From Saccoglossus kowalevskii (taxonomy: Eukaryota > Hemichordata > Enteropneusta > Harrimaniidae), in the NCBI RefSeq assembly GCF_000003605.2, contig NW_003154769.1, positions 8,749 to 30,572 of the forward strand: DNA of 21,824 nucleotides, written 5' to 3'. The translations under genes and the position numbers were made by a program. The notes beneath the pieces are model-generated. The model did no database searches, had not been told where the DNA came from, and saw only the letters and a program-made list of their open reading frames with translations. Positions 1 through 11,447 of this stretch are shown in pieces (the stretch's first letter is position 1; every line of letters starts with the position of its first letter).

Positions 1-650
1 CACAACTACTTGCATATTAATGAGTATATCTTGACGTCATACCAGGACCATAGTACAGAGAATGTCAGTAGCGTACATTTCTCCTCTTTTTTAGAGAGTC
101 CTCAAGTGACAGTTTTTAAGACGGAAAATTCAAAATAAAAATTTGGGTAGATAGAACAATATAGACATATATTTGAGTGCATATTGCCCATCTACAATGG
201 AAAAATGTGAGATTTATACAACTTCATTGCTCCGTAATATAAAAGAATGACAACATGTAAAATTCCTAGTTTCATTGCTATGTATTTATATTATTTGTAA
301 TATGTTTAACAATTTAAGTTTTGTGTAATATGAATGACATCACAAATAAACTTAATTGCAATAAACTAAACTACTGGCTGACTGGCTGTAGCAATTATTG
401 TTTCAGTTTTCAATCATGCAACAGTTTTGTTCTATGGATATATTATTTTACCAGTAAGCACGATGGGTATTGTTATTATCCTTCGCGAGAGAATATTTGG
501 AAGCAAGTGGAGAGAAAGTGCCAGACGATCGTCCAATATTCGACCATCGTGATTAGTGAAAACATTAGAAAGTCTCACTACACTATACAGCTTCTACTCC
601 CCCTAATGTACTTCAAATCGGTCTTTATTAACACATTTTTCTCAGAAGAC
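1..650. other. Non-coding, nothing recognised
   Basis: AT-rich sequence with one plus-strand open frame (321-659, 112 codons). Its product is low-complexity, resembles no family I know and runs into the microsatellite. A perfect CRE palindrome TGACGTCA occurs at 32-39. Confidence 0.6.
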
Positions 651-700
651 AATAAATAAATAAATAAATAATAAATAATAAATAAATAAATAAATAAATA
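651..700. repeat. AAAT-type microsatellite
   Basis: About 50 bases of AATA tetranucleotide repeats, interrupted once or twice by AATAAT near 668-680. Confidence 0.95.
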
Positions 701-2470
701 TAGACGCGATGGAGTACATTTCGAAATGAATAAATTACCTCAGTGTCGCATCGAACATGCACCATGTAACAAAGTCATTCGCATTGCCATAAGGAAGAGC
801 GCGACCCGCCCAATGGCGCAGTGGAAACTCACAGCGATTACCGTTTGATTAGTGGCTGCCAACAAAATATAGAAGTACCTCTCGAGCAAACAGACAAGTA
901 ATGTTAAAGCGAACATTGAGGGCTATATGCCATGACATAAAACTATTATCAACGTTTTCTAAATAATATACTGTACTATACGAAAATGGCCGCATGATAG
1001 CACGATCACGGCAACGACCACGTAAGCCAATTTTCAACGTTCTGTACTTCCGCGATAACAAGTAATGCATGACTCAAGCATTGATTTCTTTGATGAATCG
1101 ACAATTATTTCACCACCCACGCCACCATAATCACGCTAAAGACATGAATACTAATTGATACTTTCCAAGTACTACTCCCGTAGTCTGGATGTTTAAATTC
1201 TGCATGATTCCATATTTATATGGATTCAAATAGCCATCATATTTGCATATTTGAAGCCTTGCAATTTCTATTATTATGCGCATATAATGAATCAGCCAAC
1301 CAAATCACAAATATTATTTATATCATTTATCTCTCCGCCATATTGGCTGTCATTTCATTTCATTGCAGCAAGCTTTACATTCCCAAATTTGCATCTCTTG
1401 AGATGTATGTAGAATATACTTGATTACGGTAATAATGCCATGCTTATGTAGTTATGATGTTTCCAAAGAACGTTGCTAAGCTGATTTCACTTTGGCAGCC
1501 ATTGTCTTGTATTTATTCCAACAAAAGTGTATTTATGAAAATCTGAAACATTCCAATGATCACATAATTGGTTCAAGAAACATTCTAGTACTTTTAAATA
1601 AAAATAATGTCTTTTAATTTACTAAAATGCTACAATTAGACTCTAAATCCAGATTAGCTAACATGTCTGCCAGGCTAAAACTAAAATAGTATTCAAAAAA
1701 TCCGTTTTTTGGCTCTGGCCATGGCAACGGTGGATCAGGCTTTTTCCCTGATGATACCACCTAACTAGAGTGAAGGTGTGACTTGTCTGCCAAGTTTGAA
1801 CCAAATTGACCCAGCCAAAAAAAGTGATTTTGAGGCCAATTCTAGCGGAGCGGATCGCCAGAATAGTCTTCTTTGTTAATGTGAATGATAATGGATGACT
1901 GGGATGACCAGGAAGGAGTATGTAAAATGCGCTGTTTATATTATATATAGGTGTTGCATGTAGTGAACCAATAAACGCTTGGAAATATCGATATAATTGT
2001 GATCCAAATTTGCACATCTTCTGTCAAAAATTTGCCGGTAAATACAATTTGCACTGCGCCAATTCTTGGGAAGCAAAGGAGAGCCAGCCTTCAGCCTAAA
2101 AATCTAATAGTCACTCCACGCACGACCCAGTTGATGGTTATCTTGGCATGTTGTTTATCTAAATTTCGACTAAGAACTACCGAACTTTACGCAATATGCA
2201 TATGTCATTATATGTAAGAAGGTGTGCTACTAAATGAGAATGTCCTTCTGGAAGTATGCTTTCAATAACAGCAAATGCACAAGTTATTAGGTAAGGTAGT
2301 TTGGACCTATTTGTGCCTAAGGTAAAAACAATGTCATTCTCATCAATTGTAACGTTGTTAATAGCTACTAATAAAGCACAATTTACCATATTAACGTGCT
2401 CACTTGCGGGCACGTTCACTATCGGAAACGCCGAAATTCCTTCATGCAGTGTTCTGGATTTATGCATATA
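701..2470. other. Non-coding, two unexplained open frames
   Basis: No recognised gene. Minus-strand open frames at 1658-2017 (119 codons) and 2177-2485 (102 codons) are long for such AT-rich DNA but match no domain I know. The first covers a more GC-rich, repeat-like stretch (about 1700-1880). The second has a possible acceptor near 2423. An A-box-like TGGCGCAGTGG lies at 814-824 without a good B box. Confidence 0.5.
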
Positions 2471-4394
2471 TGAATACTTCAGCAATTATAAGGAATATAC
2501 TGTGAATATGAATATGAATACAATTATAGCGATTATACTGTGAATATGAATATGAATACAATTATAGCGAATATACTCTGAATATGAATACAATTATAGC
2601 GATTTTACTCTAAATATGAATATGAATACAATTTTAGTGATTATACTGTGAATATGAATATGAATACAATTATAGCGATTATACTCTGAATATGAATATG
2701 AATACAATTATAGCGATTATACTCTGAATATGAATACAATTATAGCGATTATACTCTAAATATGAATATGAATACAATTATAGCGATTATACTATGAATA
2801 TGAATACAATTATAGTGATTATACACTGAATATGAATATGAATACAATTATAGCGATTATACACTGAATATGAATATGAATACAATTATAGCAATTATAC
2901 TCTGAATATAAATATGAATACAATTATAGCGATTGTACACTGAATATGAATACAATTATAGTGATTATACGCTAAATATGAAAATGAATACAATTATAGC
3001 GATTATACACCGAATATGAATATGAATACAATTACAGTGATTATACACTGAATATGAATACAATTATAGCGAATATACTCTGAATATGAATACAATTATG
3101 GCGATTATACTCGAAATATGAATATGAATACAATTATAGTGATTATACTGTGAATATGAATATGAATACAATTGTAGCGATTATAATGTGAATATGAATA
3201 TGAATACGAATACAATTATAGCGATTATACACTGAATATAAATACAATTATAGCGATTATGCTCTGAATATGAATATGAATACAATTATAGTGATTATAC
3301 TCTGAATATGAATACAATTATAGCGATTATACACTGAATATGAATATGAATACAATTATAGCGATTATACACTGAATATGAATATGAATACAATTATAGC
3401 AATTATACTCTGAATATGAATATGAATAAAATTATAGCGATTGTACACTGAATATGATTATAGTGATTATACTCTAAATATGAAAATGAATACAATTATA
3501 GCGATTATACTCTGAATATGAATATGAATACAATTATAGTGATTATACTCTGAATATGAATATGTATATAATTATAGCGATTATACTGTGAATATGAATA
3601 TGAATACAATTATAGCGATTATACACTGAATATGAATACAATTATAGCGATTATACACAGAATATGAATACAATTATAGCGAATATACTCTGAATATGAA
3701 TATGAATACAATTATAGCGATTATACACTGAATATGAATACAATTATAGCGATTATACACTGAATATGAATACAATTATAGCGAATATACTCTGAATATG
3801 AATACAATTATAGCGAGTATACTCTAAATATGAATAAAATTATAGCGATTGTACACTGAATATGAATACAATTATAGCGATTATACTCTAAATTTGAATA
3901 TGAATACAATTATAGCGATTATACTCTGAATATGAATATGAATACAATTATAGTGATTATACTCTGAATATGAATATGAATACAATTATAGCGATTATAC
4001 TCTGAATATGAATATAAATACGATTATAGTGATTATACTCTGAATATGAATATGAATACGATTATAGCGATTATACTCTGAATATGAATATGAATATGAA
4101 TACAATTATAGTGATTATACTCTGAATATGAATACAATTATAGCGATTATACACTGAATATGAATATGAATACAATTATAGCGATTATACTCTGAATATG
4201 AATACAATTATAGTGATTATACTCTGAATATGAATATGAATACGATTATAGCGATTATACTCTGAATATGAATACAATTATAGCGATTATACTCTGAATA
4301 TGAATATGAATACAATTATAGCGATTATACTCTGAATATGAATACAATTATATCGATTATACTCTGAATATGAATACATGAATATGAATATGAA
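2471..4394. repeat. Large modular minisatellite, about 52 units
   Basis: The unit is two to four copies of TGAATA followed by a 20-nt core close to CAATTATAGCGATTATACTC. Units are therefore mostly 32 or 38 nt, with an occasional 44. I counted about 52 cores by eye. Variants recur (GTGATT for GCGATT, ACACTG or ACTGTG for ACTCTG, AATATA for GATTATA). The first unit (2471-2502) is degenerate and the last breaks down after 4375. Unit lengths are not multiples of three and all frames hit TGA or TAG, so it is not protein-coding. Confidence 0.97.
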
Positions 4395-5550
4395 AATCTC
4401 CTAGAATCATGTGGAGGAAATATTATTTACGTCATATTCCATTCTCTTAAACTACTTTAATCTTAACAGTTTTGTAAAATACTTTGTACTTTGTTGTGAA
4501 TACTTTGTATACAGATAATTTTAGAATCATAAAGACCTCATATAATTAATACACATCATTAAAAAATGTGGCATATAAATTAGGTAGTACAAAATATAAT
4601 TAAACATCATGAAATATCGTTTTTAAATGTGTATTGTTGTTGATTTGTGTCTTTTTAGTGTCAAGAACATTCGTTAGACCACAGTGACGTACTGCGCTCG
4701 TTACCTTAAGTGGGCTTTTTTTTCTAGTAGTTTATTATCCTTCTCGTGGGTTTTGCTCTATTGTTCGGTATTTACGAATGCATCACTTGGAAGAAGTTGT
4801 TCGTGCTTCTCATAGATAGTTCCTCATCAAAGGGCAGCTGATACATAGCTGGGTAGGGAGGTGCCCCTGAGTGCTCAAAAGTGTGACCATTTTATACCTG
4901 GATAGTGGTAAAATTTATACCAAAGTACAATTTCTGTCATCACTGCTTATTGCAAATAAAACAGTCACCGTATTTACCTATTACTCTGTTAGAAGAGCAT
5001 CTCCAATAGAAGCACATGTGTGCCAACAGTTGCATTGTATATTGATTTATTAAAATATGCATATTGAGCGTTGAAACACCTCTGGCACTTATATAAGTAT
5101 ACCTATCTTGACCAGAAATAAGATAATCCAAAAAAAAATAGACCCATTTCAGTTCTATATATTGCCCCCGGGTTGTAGTCGTGATACCATCTATATAATT
5201 CCACTCATTACGGGCAATGTGATTACGTGATTACCAGGTATCAAAGCTCATCGGCATGACTTGCAACAGTCGGATTACAAAATACAGAAATATTTATAAA
5301 CTATAATATAAATAATATATAATAAAATACAGTATGTGTTTATTGGCATGATATGCGCCCTTGATATAGGGGTTGTTGATATTAAATGACTTCATAGCAT
5401 TGAGTGGAACCCCAACAAACAGGTGAACACAATTCCCAAAACTCAAATTGTTGATTTTTTTATATACACCACATGTTAAATACAATTATGAGAAGGACTG
5501 TAAGGAAAAAATCATGATTGTAATGTTTTGTACTCAATTTATTGTTTACT
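4395..5550. other. Non-coding, nothing recognised
   Basis: AT-rich sequence after the minisatellite. Bases about 4660-4890 are less AT-rich and keep short open frames on the minus strand, perhaps an old repeat. I cannot assign a family. Confidence 0.5.
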
Positions 5551-5602
5551 TGTGTCCAAATACGTGATACATTGTGTCCAAATACGTGATACATTGTATC
5601 CA
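5551..5602. repeat. 22-bp tandem repeat, 2.4 copies
   Basis: The unit TGTGTCCAAATACGTGATACAT occurs exactly twice (5551-5572 and 5573-5594). A partial copy TGTATCCA follows. It is a small, apparently recent duplication with no gene nearby. Confidence 0.92.
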
Positions 5603-5919
5603 ATGCGTCAAAACTTGTAAAAGTTCATATAGGTATTAACATAATACAATTAATTTTCTATTGACTATCTAATGGTTAATGCAAAGTACAATGTCACATA
5701 ATAAGGGTTTCTCTGGGAAATTGAATACGTACTTTAAAATAAATTTAATTTCTATTGGCAAGCAATAAATTTATCGATGTTTAGTTAACTAGAAAATATT
5801 CTACCAAATGACCGTATCTCTAATATCATTTTGGGTTCGAGGTTAATAGAATATGCCATGTATATAATCTTAATTCAAGCCTACGCAGTTCTCCTCGTTC
5901 AATCAGAATATTTTTTGCA

Positions 5920-6048
5920 GGGTATTATGTAAACTTGATCCCATGCTACCAAGTCTGAAACTCAAATTTGAGAGCTAGGATGAACCCCGAAGGCTTGAAT
6001 TCACAAAGTAGACGGTGAGATAGACAGACCATTGAGCTATCTGGAACA
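5920..6048 (-). mobile_element. Probable tRNA-derived SINE head
   Basis: Read on the minus strand, ATAGCTCAATGG (6030-6041) matches a polymerase III A box. About 50 nt later GGGGTTCATCC fits a B box with a two-base deletion. Between them is CTTTGTGAATTCAAGCC, similar to the anticodon region of tRNA-derived SINEs. A short unrelated body follows and no clear tail or target duplication is visible, so the borders are approximate. It is too diverged to be a working tRNA gene. Confidence 0.45.
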
Positions 6049-6865
6049 GATGGTTATGATTGGCTTATGAGCTATATGATTGTCATGAATATTCATAAAT
6101 TAGCAGTTATTTCGTAATGAACCTTTCTGCCTTTCAGTTTGTAATAATAGCTATAAATCCAGAAAGGTAAACGATCACAGACACGTGTAGCGTATTTCCG
6201 CATTGAATAATTAAAGCAAGGGCAGACTTCCTTTCCAATCCAGATTTTTAAAGAATTGTTGACAGAATGCGAAAATAACTTAAAATATAAAAAAGCTACC
6301 CCAACTGGTATCTAACAAAGCGTTGGGTAATGAGGTTTATACTTGGTAAAAGGTCGGGATTATAATCTAAGAAAGTCCTCGTATGAGGGATTTATCATAC
6401 CCAATATATACATACAAGTCACATGTAACATCACAATAGTATTACATACGTGATAGCTAGTGTAAAACATACATTCTTCAATGTACGCACTCAAGGTCAC
6501 AGCGACATGTAGAAATAGAATAATAATAATAGGAATAATTACAAAATGAATATACTTATTCTTTATACAGAAGGAAAAATAATTTGCATTAGGCATTGTC
6601 AATTTAGATCACGACAAACCGGAGACAATACAACATACAATACAATACAACACATCTCGTAATTATCGTGTAGTTCGAAGTAGAAAAGTACACATCAAGT
6701 ACTTATTTAAATATTTATTTATTTATTTACAAACGTTCGGCCCGATTGTTTGTTTTTCATCGGTTCACGCAATAAATGAATGACCATTTAGTAAAAGGGG
6801 ATAGGTATGGTGATTTATCACATGTATAATGCACTTTCCCTGTAATAACACTCGTGTGATATTTT

Positions 6866-6890
6866 TGGCATCACTTTGAAAGTGATGTCA
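6866..6890. repeat. 25-bp palindrome
   Basis: CATCACTTT (6869-6877) faces AAAGTGATG (6879-6887) across one base. Outer pairs extend the symmetry to 6866-6890 with one G-T mismatch. CGTGTGATAT at 6853-6862 is shared with the palindrome at 7778-7832, suggesting a related repeat. Confidence 0.75.
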
Positions 6891-7777
6891 CACTTTAAGT
6901 CTATGATGTGATTGGCCAATACAACTAATTTCACCTTTGACCTAATCAGCAAAGTTAGTACTAAATTATGCAACACTTATGATGAGGCACATTTTAATGA
7001 CAAATTATGTAGAAATTATTAAATATTATACTTATTATATTTTTAGATGCTATATAATGTCTGATTTTATCGCTGTTGAATAAACAAAATGTTAAAGATC
7101 ACAGTCTCAATTCTCCGAACCCGAAAATAGTTCGGGCATGACAATGTTTCGTCTGCTGTCAATCATACACATGTTCATCTCAAAGTAAACAAAACATTAG
7201 CTGATCGAACGTTCGAAATCATCATATATATAGGCGACTTAGTCAATACTTTTGATATAGACGTGACAGAAATTATGAATGATAAGCCAGAAAGACCGAG
7301 TGAAGGAACGTTTACGTTTTTTCTTTCGTCAGAACTGATAAACTGAGATCATGATCACTCGGCGTATCGCATGATCACATATTACAATGGGTAAATGGCA
7401 AACAATGGTAGTTCAACAAGTCCACCGAAAAGACGTCGGATATATGTAATTGATTCCTATCAGTCATTAGATGAGAACTAAATAATAACTTTCAATCGAC
7501 CTCATGGACAATGTCAATGACGTCATGGAGTGATCCCCAATAAATACTTGTAGTTCCTACAGCTTTTTGACGTATTTAATAGTTTTTACTGCTTTCGTTT
7601 TTCGCTTTAAGTGTTTAAGTTAAAAATAATGCAATTTATATTCTAACTAGTTTGGTATTTGGACTTTTATTAAAAGTTCTTTTTGATCGCTTGAAGTTTT
7701 GTCTCTTCAATGACTTTTCACTTTTACTTGTTCGACCGAATCAATGCGCCCAGTGTTTGGCTTTGATCTCAAATTCT

Positions 7778-7832
7778 TGACCATGTAATATCGGATTTAT
7801 CAAACCCAAATTTATCCGATATCACACGGTCA
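7778..7832. repeat. Long imperfect palindrome (hairpin)
   Basis: Left arm 7778-7796 (TGACCATGTAATATCGGAT) pairs with right arm 7814-7832. There are two A-C mismatches (7783/7827 and 7787/7823) and a 17-nt loop. In a minus-strand transcript both mismatches become G-U pairs, giving a continuous 19-bp stem. It is probably a remnant of a palindromic MITE. Confidence 0.8.
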
Positions 7833-8805
7833 GTCATTGGAGATCCTCTATTTAATTTTATAAACCACTCTTTCATAAAGCATTTAAAATTCTATTTAAA
7901 ATGAGAAAACCAACAATTGAACCAACAAGACATACATAAAAGTTATTCTCAGAGTATAAATATTAATCTGTATGACTATTTGTAGAGCAGAAAGTCATAT
8001 TCCATCTAGGAACCATAGAATATAATTAAGAAAAAAAGATCACGTGATTCCCGTGTGATGTGCGTACATTTCTTTAATCCACTACCTTCACTCTACCAGT
8101 TCACACTATCGATAAATGGTCATTGATCAAAACGCCTTGTTATATTGAATAAGTATCAGGGACTACGATTATAAACTACTGCGTTATATACATAAATATC
8201 ATTATATTATACTCATCAGACCTAGCCGATCGGTTAAACTTTAAATAACCGAAGATAAATTTATATGTTGACATATTAAGTGACAAGAGAAGAAAAACGA
8301 GGGTATTTAGTTTACACGTATTTACAGGTAGTTATTTACAATTATATGTAGAGGGTTGTGAAAGTATTTACTATAAACAGATAGAAATTCTGAAAAACAC
8401 TAGGCAGGAGCGCAAATAAATTATTGCTAAAGTTTTATGTATATGTATGTATGTAATATGTCATCTCTCATATAATATATATAATATATATAATATGCAA
8501 AATAGTCGGTCACGTGATGTGTAATAAATCACAGTATACTTCCCAGTTTAGGCAAATAACGCTTACATCCCACTCTAATAGCTCTGTGCTATGTAGGACT
8601 AACCACGCAAACATACCCTGCTGGCTGCGCATGTTGAAGGTTCAATTACGGACAGTTTACTGTGACAGTTTTGTTAATACACGTGTGTGTCGTGGGCAGC
8701 TGACACGATCGCGTCTAATCTAATCTAATCCGCGGGCACTTCTAACAGGAATTTAGAGTTATATTTATATATAATCCCAAGATGAGTGAGTGAACATGAG
8801 TGCAT

Positions 8806-8866
8806 AGCGCCAAAGTGCTGTATCAATCCGAGCCGAAAGCGAGGATTGATGATACTCTGGCGGTAT
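8806..8866. repeat. Hairpin with ATCAATCC/GGATTGAT stem
   Basis: A perfect 8-bp stem (8822-8829 with 8843-8850) encloses a GAGCCGAAAGCGAG loop. Imperfect arms extend outward (CGCCAAAGTG against the complement of ACTCTGGCGG). The shape suits the core of a palindromic MITE. Terminal repeats and target duplications were not found. Confidence 0.6.
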
Positions 8867-9598
8867 TCACCGGTAACACACAGGGCACAATTGTACACGT
8901 AAAACACACAGCCGGATTGGAAGCGTGGTAACCAGAAGACATGCAAAATTTTCTTTCAATAATAAACACGTTGAAAATAGAATACATATCTCATTGTACA
9001 GTACTGTTGTCCCAGGACTGTGTCAGGTTGTTGAACTCCGCGCAGCAGTGCAAGCTGTTGAGAGCTAGTCCATCCAAATCACCCAAATTCTAGATAACAA
9101 ACAATTATTAACTGTACGCTGCGGGCTATATACCTTCAACCTTCAGTTGTAGTAGATAATTGCCTAGTGTGCTGGCTTATAACATTAGATTCAACTATTG
9201 CATGCTAATCTCGCAGTTATAATTATACTCATCAGGAGTCACACAAATTACTGTAAATGTATATACTATATACTTGTGGAAATATTTCAGTTCATACCAC
9301 CATTTAATTGTTTTATATGTGTGCAGCAAATATTGGAGAATGTATTGTGCTGCTTCGTTTGCTGATAATACATATAATAGTAAGTGTAGTCGGTAACTTG
9401 TTGTATAACGTCTTAACATTAAGCACAATATAAATATCGGCTGAATTTTGGAATATTTTTGTAGAAAAAAACGTCAGCCTGCCTTTAAGACGTACCACAA
9501 TTAGAAGACAATCAAACTTGACAAATTTGGCAAATTAACATTGAGAAATAATTTACTGAAGTGAAGTGAACAAAAATATTTATGAGGTATAGCGTGAT

Positions 9599-10245
9599 TC
9601 ATAATGTCTTTACTGAACTTCGTGATCCCACAGCAACCGTGCTCATCTGATAATCGCGAGGTGGAGGCTTCGACCTACAAGGAAATATGGCCAACAGGTA
9701 TTTGCGGTATTTTTTCCCGACAAAAGCATACACGACTGGGTTTACACATGAGTTGATGTACGACAGGCACAGGGCGACAACCGAGAGATTCATACTGACA
9801 ACAGGATTGTACGATTCATGGGTGACGAACGAATAATAAAGCGCAATGGCATGGACAGGACACCAGCAAACGATGAAGAGCACTGCAACAATAACCACCA
9901 TTGCAGTAATGTGTAATTTCTTTTCCGTGGGGAATTCATTTTCAATGGTAACTACACGGCGAGTCGTCTGCTTGCCACATTTATGTGTTATTCGCTGGTT
10001 GGTGGTGCGTGACTTGCGCAGCATAGATGGTAATTGCATGCAACACACCATATGCACTATACTGGCAGTTGATGCGATGATGACGGTTACCGGTATGACG
10101 AACATAACCAATACACTGTAAACGTCGTACATCTTTGAGAGAAACGGCTTAAAAATTAACGACGAAACACATACTGGTGTTAAGTAGTATGGATCGATCA
10201 TAACTTCTGTGTACACAGCTATTGGTATGTGCATTAAGAAGGAAG
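9599..10245 (-). CDS. Last coding exon of kisspeptin-receptor-like GPCR (TM4 end to C-terminus)
   Basis: This exon encodes the C-terminal 214 residues plus two bases of a split alanine codon, ending in TGA at 9599-9601. The reading begins after a good acceptor (TTATAATTGCAG on the minus strand, ending at 10246). Numbered over the 260 residues visible in both exons, it shows the TM4 end at about 46-56, the ECL2 cysteine C71 and TM5 around P97. It continues with a basic ICL3 (about 116-157), TM6 with CWCP at 172-175, TM7 with NPVVY at 214-218, helix 8 (KKYRKYL) and a possible palmitoylated C235. It ends in a short tail (...SSVKTL). An upstream in-frame ATG at 10289-10291 lies in the intron's pyrimidine-rich tract and is not the start. 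These are features of rhodopsin-class (class A) peptide receptors of the plasma membrane. In vertebrate KISS1R, as I recall, an intron splits ICL3; here the region is unbroken. The nearest poly(A)-like signal on this strand is a weak ATTAAA at 9303-9308; a canonical AATAAA appears only at 7666-7671. A galanin- or allatostatin-A-type receptor is the main alternative. Confidence 0.88.
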
Positions 10246-10712
10246 CTGCAATTATAAATAAAACAAATATAACATTAATAAGTTCGAACATATTTTATGT
10301 AGAGTTTTGTTAACCTGACGTGAAAATCAATAGTATTTAATCCACCAGACATACGCAATATAACATACATCAACATTAATGTTTTTTTTCAAGATAATGT
10401 CTTATCTTTACATTCAAGCTTATCTACGGCGGATGACCTACGCAGGTGATTGTTTGTTCTATGTAGAAGGTCCCTTCAGAAATCGTCAAATTCCAATCGT
10501 TTAATATATGGTGGGTACTACAGATAGGGCAGAATATGCTCACTTTTGTTTTGCAAACACCTTGCAAACTGTTTGTTGTTCATTTGAATGTTACGTAATC
10601 TTTTCTTTCGTGTAGTACATTAATTTACTAGTATGTACTAATGTACACATTGAACTATGTATGTGTGTAAATGTATTTTGTCCCATGTACATATACAAAT
10701 GAACACCCCAAC

Positions 10713-10881
10713 AGAGGTGGACATATAGTTTTAGCAAACAAATCAGTTCACGAGTATTGCCGCGTATCTTGTTACCCTGACAAGTTATTCACGTAAATCA
10801 GGTAAATTGAGGAGGAAGGTACCCGGATGGAGGTTGACATACAATTATGGCAAGAGGTAGACATACAAAAATGTCAACCTC
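10713..10881. repeat. Direct and inverted copies of GAGGTNGACATA
   Basis: Direct copies occur at about 10713 (AGAGGTGGACATATA), 10830 (GAGGTTGACATACAA) and 10854 (AGAGGTAGACATACAA). An inverted copy, ATGTCAACCTC, lies at 10871-10881 and pairs exactly over 11 bp with 10830-10840. All are inside the receptor intron. Confidence 0.75.
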
Positions 10882-11284
10882 TAATACGGTAATCTGATTG
10901 GCTGTCATGATCATGAGGTATAATAAATGTTATATGTGTATTGTACTTTGTTGTTGAAATTCCCATAAGACTGTTGATATTTGGTTAATGGATTGTTTGT
11001 CAGTACTTCAGATTATACTTAATTCTATTTGATTACACTTAATTTCCGTAACAGTTAATCAAATGCCAGTCACTGTACGCACAATAATTTTTTAGCTTAA
11101 ACATTCGCAGTTTGTCAATTATACGTTGTTTAATGTTGTTGCTTGCTGTTGTGTGCCCGCGAGGTTTGTAAAATGAAAATAACACCATAACGATATCCAA
11201 ACACATAATAGTCAAATACAACACAATCCTACAGTACGAATAAAAGTAAACAGGAAGTGATGTCAGATATTTCAAAAAGTGAGT

Positions 11285-11447
11285 CAGTGGCGGATCCAGA
11301 GGGGGGGGCGCAGGGGGGCCATGGCCTCTCCCAAACGCATGACGATTCATATCATATGGATTACGCATAGCTTCTCTGCGATTTACGCTCCGTATATATA
11401 AGCGAAGCTTGGACCCCCCCCAATACATTTTGCTGGATCCGCCACTG
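11285..11447. mobile_element. hAT-type MITE (163 bp) in the receptor intron
   Basis: The element begins CAGTGGCGGATCCAG and ends with its exact 15-bp inverted copy, CTGGATCCGCCACTG. Flanks are AAGTGAGT on the left (11277-11284) and TAGTGAGT on the right (11448-11455), an 8-bp duplication with one mismatch. CAG-type inverted ends plus 8-bp duplications are diagnostic of hAT transposons. It is too short to encode a transposase. G8 and G6 runs sit near the left end (11301-11318) and a C run near the right end. Confidence 0.85.

Larger units (their letters stand above)
5603..9598. other. Non-coding region downstream of the receptor gene
   Basis: Apart from the SINE-like head and the palindromes listed separately, no gene is seen. 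The part just below 9599 must include the receptor's 3' untranslated region, whose end I cannot place. CACGTG sites occur at 6182, 8041, 8511 and 8680, and a perfect CRE at 7518-7525. Confidence 0.5.

Noticed and set aside
321-659. 112-codon plus-strand open frame
   Set aside because: Low-complexity product rich in N, Y, I and S, ending in a microsatellite; no family resemblance.
814-824. A-box-like TGGCGCAGTGG as a tRNA gene or SINE
   Set aside because: No acceptable B box at the expected distance and no cloverleaf visible.
1658-2017. 119-codon minus-strand open frame
   Set aside because: No recognisable domain; it overlaps a repeat-like stretch and the residue pattern looks like chance reading.
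2471-4394. CRISPR-like array
   Set aside because: Repeats are contiguous, variable in length and lack unique spacers, and the setting is eukaryotic.
10246-10291. Methionine start at 10289-10291 extending the last receptor exon by 15 residues (MFELINVIFVLFIIA)
   Set aside because: This lies in the intron's T-rich tract before a good AG acceptor; splicing at 10245 joins TM4 in frame, so the hydrophobic extension is an artefact.
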